A DNA stretch of 64,000 bases from NCBI GenBank assembly GCA_017311185.1, contig JAESUZ010001514.1, forward strand, positions 186,001 through 250,000, read 5' to 3'. The position numbers and the translations under genes are program-made. Of this stretch, positions 60,246 through 64,000 are shown piece by piece; the first letter of the stretch is position 1; every line of letters starts with the position of its first letter. The notes under the pieces are model-generated. The model was not told where the DNA came from and made no database searches. It worked only from the letters and a program-made list of their open reading frames with translations. This stretch comes from Proteles cristata cristata. Lineage: Eukaryota; Chordata; Mammalia; Carnivora; Hyaenidae.

Positions 60246-61399
60246 AAAAGTGAATGTGACTATAATACAAGAAAGTTAAAACCCATTGTTGTTTACAGAT
60301 GTGGTCCTTCCCGTTCCCCGGCCAAGAAGGGAGTTTTCGACATCTAAGCCTCTTTGCCAAGTGTTGAGAGATGATTCAGAAATGTAAGCCTGGCAGACAA
60401 CTCCGGAAACCCACCCGTGCATTAGAGACCTTTTCTGCTGTTCCTTTATGACTTCTGGGTTGGATGAGGGCTCCCGTGTTTTCCTTCTCAAGTAATGATC
60501 TGTGTCTTGGCCCCATGTGTGACTTCCTGTACACAGAGGGAAGGCATGGGGCAAACCTGGAAAGGAACCACGGGCCCCCTCCCTCTCTCTCGTGGTGCCA
60601 AGTCAGAGCAACAGGCAGAGAGGGGCCAGCTCTGGAGGTGATGAACCGCAAGCCTTTCTGGTCTCATTTCTTTCTTCCACAGACTGAGAGTCTTCTCAAA
60701 AAGTGCCTACAGAAAAAATAAAGCCCGTCTTAATTCTAAGGCCCTTGGCAGCACCTCTGCCATTTCCAAGGAGTCTTCAGCTGCTCTGAACACAACAGAC
60801 TGGGTAGCTGGCATACAGCACGGACTGCTCAGAGTCCTTAGTTCTGATTTCAGTCCGGAAGTCCAAACAAAGTTGTGCTGCATGAGCAGATGTACATTGA
60901 GGACTAAGGGATTGGATTAGGTTGAAATCTCTACTTTTTCTGAATATTTGGGAGGTGGTGTCCTCGAGAAATGCCCTCACAGACACTTTCTGTTTTCTCT
61001 GGGGGGTGAGTGGAAATGGATCTGCTCCCTTGACAGACAGTTCTTTTAGCCACTTCCAGATACTGGGTTCTGTTTCGGCTCAGCATCATATGGGGTCCCG
61101 GCAGTCAAACAGGCCCTCCGTGGGAGACAAAGGGTGTGTTTGGGAGAGGGGAGACTGAGTGCTGCACACTTGCCGTTTCTGCTCCTCCCAAATGATAGGG
61201 GATTGTTTCTTTGGCCCCTATTATGTGTCAGTCTTTAGGATCAACCAGAAAACCAATTTGGGTGGAGAGAAGGATACTGTGACTCTCCTAGATCTAGTCC
61301 CCTTTCCTCTTTGCTGATAGAACACCAATTGAAAGGAGGGAAATTGACGGGTGTGATGCAAGCTGCCCCGCCCTAGCTGATTGGTTGACTCATGTTGCT
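60246..61399. other. Downstream intergenic DNA, unassigned
   Basis: No gene or clear repeat recognised. Confidence 0.4.
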
Positions 61400-61411
61400 A
61401 GCCTTCTTTTC

Positions 61412-61632
61412 TTTTCTTTTTTTTTTTTAATGTTTTTATTTATTTCTAGGAGAGAGAGAGAGACAGCGTGAACAGGGGAGGGTCAGAGAGAGGGAGTCAC
61501 AGACTAAAACAGGCTCCAGGCTCTGAGCTGGCAGTCAGCACAGGGCCCGACGCGGGGCTCGAACCCACGAATGCAAGATCATGACCCAAGTGAAAGTCGG
61601 ACGCTTAACCGACTAAGCCACCCAGGCGCCCC
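61412..61632 (-). repeat. Young-subfamily CAN-SINE, 12-bp duplication
   Basis: Minus-strand young copy ('tttctaggagag', 'ggcagtcagcacag', 'gaaagtcggacgc'). Target-site duplication agccttcttttc at 61400-61411, repeated at 61634-61645. It is the only young-set copy outside the SNX18 intron. Confidence 0.9.
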
Positions 61633-61645
61633 AAGCCTTCTTTTC

Positions 61646-62126
61646 ATCTAGAAGTGACCATGTCACTGTTCTGGCCAATGAGAATTAAGTAAAGATCTCA
61701 TAGGGGCTTGCAGAAGGTTTTTGCTTGGCCTAATAGGAATGGACTATGAGACTAGCAACCCTCTCTCTTCTGCCTTTTAACTGCCTTGAACATGGATTTG
61801 ATGGCTGGAGCTACAGCAACCATTTTGTGACAGTGGAAAGGAAAGGTCCAAGAAATGACCTATGGAGTCTGAAGGAAGGGGTGAGGGAACCCCACAGTGC
61901 CTGGCTCCAAGGTGATAGAGCCCCTGAATCAGTGGCAGTTAACTGCCAACTCCTCAGTTACTAGTGCACAAACTAGTCTTTAAGTCTTAATCATCCCAGA
62001 GTTGAATGCATTTCTAAGTGATGAAAGCATGTTTCTCAAATTTTATAGCAAGGTAGTCCTATTAGTAGAGGTATAATGACCTCAAATAGCCTTCCACCAG
62101 CAAGAAATGGCTTCAAATTTTATGTG

Positions 62127-62162
<36 letters not shown>

Positions 62163-62329
62163 TTCTTAGTATAATACATGAACAATTATATTAATTCATA
62201 AAAATAGTGAAATTGTTATCAAGAAAAGAGTTAAAAGTCCTTTCTCCTCCACATTATAAAATTGATGCTGGGAAGTAGCAGTTTGTTTGGCTTAGGGCTT
62301 TTTTTCCAGGGGCGGGGCGGGAAGCTTTT
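61646..62329. other. Downstream intergenic DNA with a CA microsatellite
   Basis: Apart from the (AC)16 run at 62129, no feature is recognised. Confidence 0.4.
62129..62160. repeat. (AC)16 microsatellite
   Basis: Uninterrupted 32-base AC run, likely length-polymorphic. Confidence 0.95.
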
Positions 62330-62570
62330 TTTTAAATTGAGGTGTAATTAACATTTAACACTATATTAGTTTCAGGTGTAAAACATACTGATTAGATATA
62401 TGTATATATTTTGCAGTGACCACCACAATAACTCTAGTTAACATCTGTCACAAGATGTGTTACAAAATTCTTTTTTGTTGTGATAAGAACTGTTTAGATC
62501 TATTAGCAATTTTCATATATTCAGTACAGTATCATTAGCTGTAGCCCCCACGCTGTACATTACCCTGGGG
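62330..62570 (-). repeat. L1 LINE 3'-UTR fragment, minus strand
   Basis: Antisense L1 text: 'attgaggtgtaattaacatt', 'tagtttcaggtgtaaaacat', 'accacaataactctagttaacatctgtcac', 'acgctgtacattaccc'. Confidence 0.75.
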
Positions 62571-62984
62571 CTTTGAGTAGCCCCTCGCCCCCTGCCCATA
62601 TCTCCAGTGGTACAAACACCGTGGCTTGAAAAATATGAATAAAAGAAGGAGCAGGAGATACAAAGGTCAAGAGAGCTAGAATAACAATGGCCGTGGAGTG
62701 CCAGGCTAAGGAATTTTGACAGAGCTCCCTTAGAAACGGGACACACTACAGAAGTCAGAGCATTAGAAGTTAGAGTAGTGTGGTGGCCGAATCGGGAGTG
62801 TGTGGACACAGGGAGAGCAGGTGAGACACTGCTGTGGTATATCCGGTAGGGTGACCTTTCGCTCTGCGTGGCAGATAACATAACAGCCTAAACAAAGTAG
62901 ATTTTCATTCTTTCCTCAAGAGACAAGAAGTAGCTCAGAGATTGGTAGTCCCGTGCAGGGAGGGTGGCACGTATCTACTTAATG

Positions 62985-63720
62985 CTATTCCAGTGATCAT
63001 GGCTACATAACAAACCACCCCAATTTTGTGACCTAAAACAGAGCAATTCTTTATTTCCCTCATGAATCTGCAACGTAGGCAGGATGCGGTCGGACAGCCT
63101 GTCTCTGCCCCTGACAGCAGCAGCTTGGGTGGCCCGAAGGCACCTCAAAAGGTGAGGTCTGGAACCATCAGCAGACTTGGTCACTTGCACATCTGAGGCA
63201 AATGCTGGCTGTTGCTGGGTCCTCACGACGCTGTGGTTGGAAATGCCTGTGAGGCTGCTTGGCTTCCTCCTCTCATGGTGGCTGGGTTCTGAGGGCAGTG
63301 TCTCAAGAGCAGAAGTGGAAGCTGCCCATTTCTTTCTCTTTTTTTATTTTTTAAAACTGTTTTTAATTATTTTTGAGGGAGAGAGAGAGAGAAAGAGAGA
63401 GAGAGGGAGAAAGAATAGGAGAAGGGGCAGAGACAGAGGGAGACAGAATCTGAAACAGGCTCTAGGCTCTGAGCTGTCAGCAGAGCCTGACGTGGGACTC
63501 AAACCCATGAACTGTGAGATCATGACCTGAGTTAAAGTCAGACACTTAACCTACTGAGCCACCCAGGTGCCCCCAAAACTGGCCATTTCTTAAGGCTTAA
63601 ATTTAGAGATGGCATAGAATCACATTTGGCCAAGTAATCACAGAGCCTATATTCAGGGGATGGGACATAGACTCCCACCTCCCAGAGAGGTCAAAACCCA
63701 CCAAAGTATTCTGGGGTCAT
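62985..63720 (-). repeat. LTR remnant of the MLT1/MaLR type, antisense, split by a SINE
   Basis: 'ttccagtgatcatggctacataacaaacc', 'tttgtgacctaaaacagagcaattctttatt', 'ctcatgaatctgcaacgtaggcagg', and after the SINE 'aatcacatttggccaagtaatcacag' and 'gggacatagactcccacctcc' follow the order of a diverged antisense LTR. Family assignment is uncertain. Confidence 0.5.
63340..63574 (-). repeat. CAN-SINE inserted in the LTR remnant
   Basis: Minus-strand SINE with a GA microsatellite (about 63378-63415), 'catgaactgtgagatcatgacctgag' body and 'actgagccacccaggtgcccc' head. Flanked by similar 'cccatttctt'/'gccatttctt' strings. Confidence 0.85.
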
Positions 63721-64000
63721 AATTTAAAACCACCATAGATGTCACTAGTTAGAGTCTAGTCGCAGAAACCCTGCTACTGGCAAAGGAGGCTGGGAAGTGT
63801 AATCTTTATTTGGGTTCCTATGTCCAGCTAAAAATAAGAAATGTGTTAAAAAGGAGAAAGAGAAAATGGATATTAGGAACAATCAGCAGACTTGCCACTG
63901 GTAACAAATCAGAGGACTGGGATTAGGGCAGCAGGAATAGAAATGGAAAGGACAGGTGGTAGGAGAGATGTCGTTGAGATGATTTGGACGGATGTGTGTG

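Noticed and set aside
1..64000. CRISPR arrays, operons, prophage or other prokaryotic systems
   Set aside because: The regularly repeated units are interspersed SINEs with independent flanks, not direct repeats with spacers. The intron-exon gene, SINEs and CpG island show mammalian nuclear DNA.

Overview
The window is mammalian nuclear DNA from a carnivore, most likely a cat-family (feliform) species. The evidence is about 25 copies of a tRNA-Lys-type CAN-SINE of the feline SINEC_Fc kind: an A box and B box, then a CT-rich stretch, then an A-rich tail. A block of eight young copies shares diagnostic bases, and most of these have near-perfect target-site duplications. Two shorter tRNA-type SINEs and fragments of L1, L2, MIR, MER5-like and MLT1-like elements make up most of the remaining recognisable sequence. 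Nothing in the window looks prokaryotic, plasmid-like or phage-like.

I recognise one protein-coding gene, SNX18 (sorting nexin 18), on the + strand. Its CpG-island promoter and 5' UTR lie at about 9.15-9.81 kb. Exon 1 (coding part 9814-11434) is very GC-rich and encodes the SH3 domain, the low-complexity acidic linker, the PX domain and most of the BAR domain. A 26.2-kb intron (11435-37633) follows. Exon 2 (coding part 37634-37887) encodes the last 83 residues. Joined, they give 624 residues. The 3' UTR appears to run to about 40.3 kb, where there is an AATAAA signal. The protein is a membrane-bending PX-BAR adaptor of endocytosis, endosomal traffic and autophagy.

Region by region: 1-9.1 kb is upstream intergenic DNA with SINEs, an L1 3' end and MIR fragments. 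9.15-11.4 kb is the CpG island with promoter and exon 1. 11.4-37.6 kb is the intron, which holds seven of the eight young SINEs, an ancient L2, a minus-strand L1 with ORF2 remains and a small recent L1 insertion. 37.6-40.3 kb is exon 2 plus 3' UTR. 40.3-64 kb is downstream intergenic DNA with a Tc1/mariner-like miniature element at 40.6 kb, an L2 split by two SINEs, and several MLT1-like LTR remnants, the clearest of them antisense.

I found no new gene system. The observations most worth checking are structural: a composite of two different SINEs inside a single target-site duplication, a terminal-inverted-repeat element just past the SNX18 3' end, a possible intron-retained SNX18 isoform with its own polyadenylation signal, and a very young SINE about 170 bp before the exon 2 acceptor. 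All repeat family names come from recognising consensus features by eye, without a database search.
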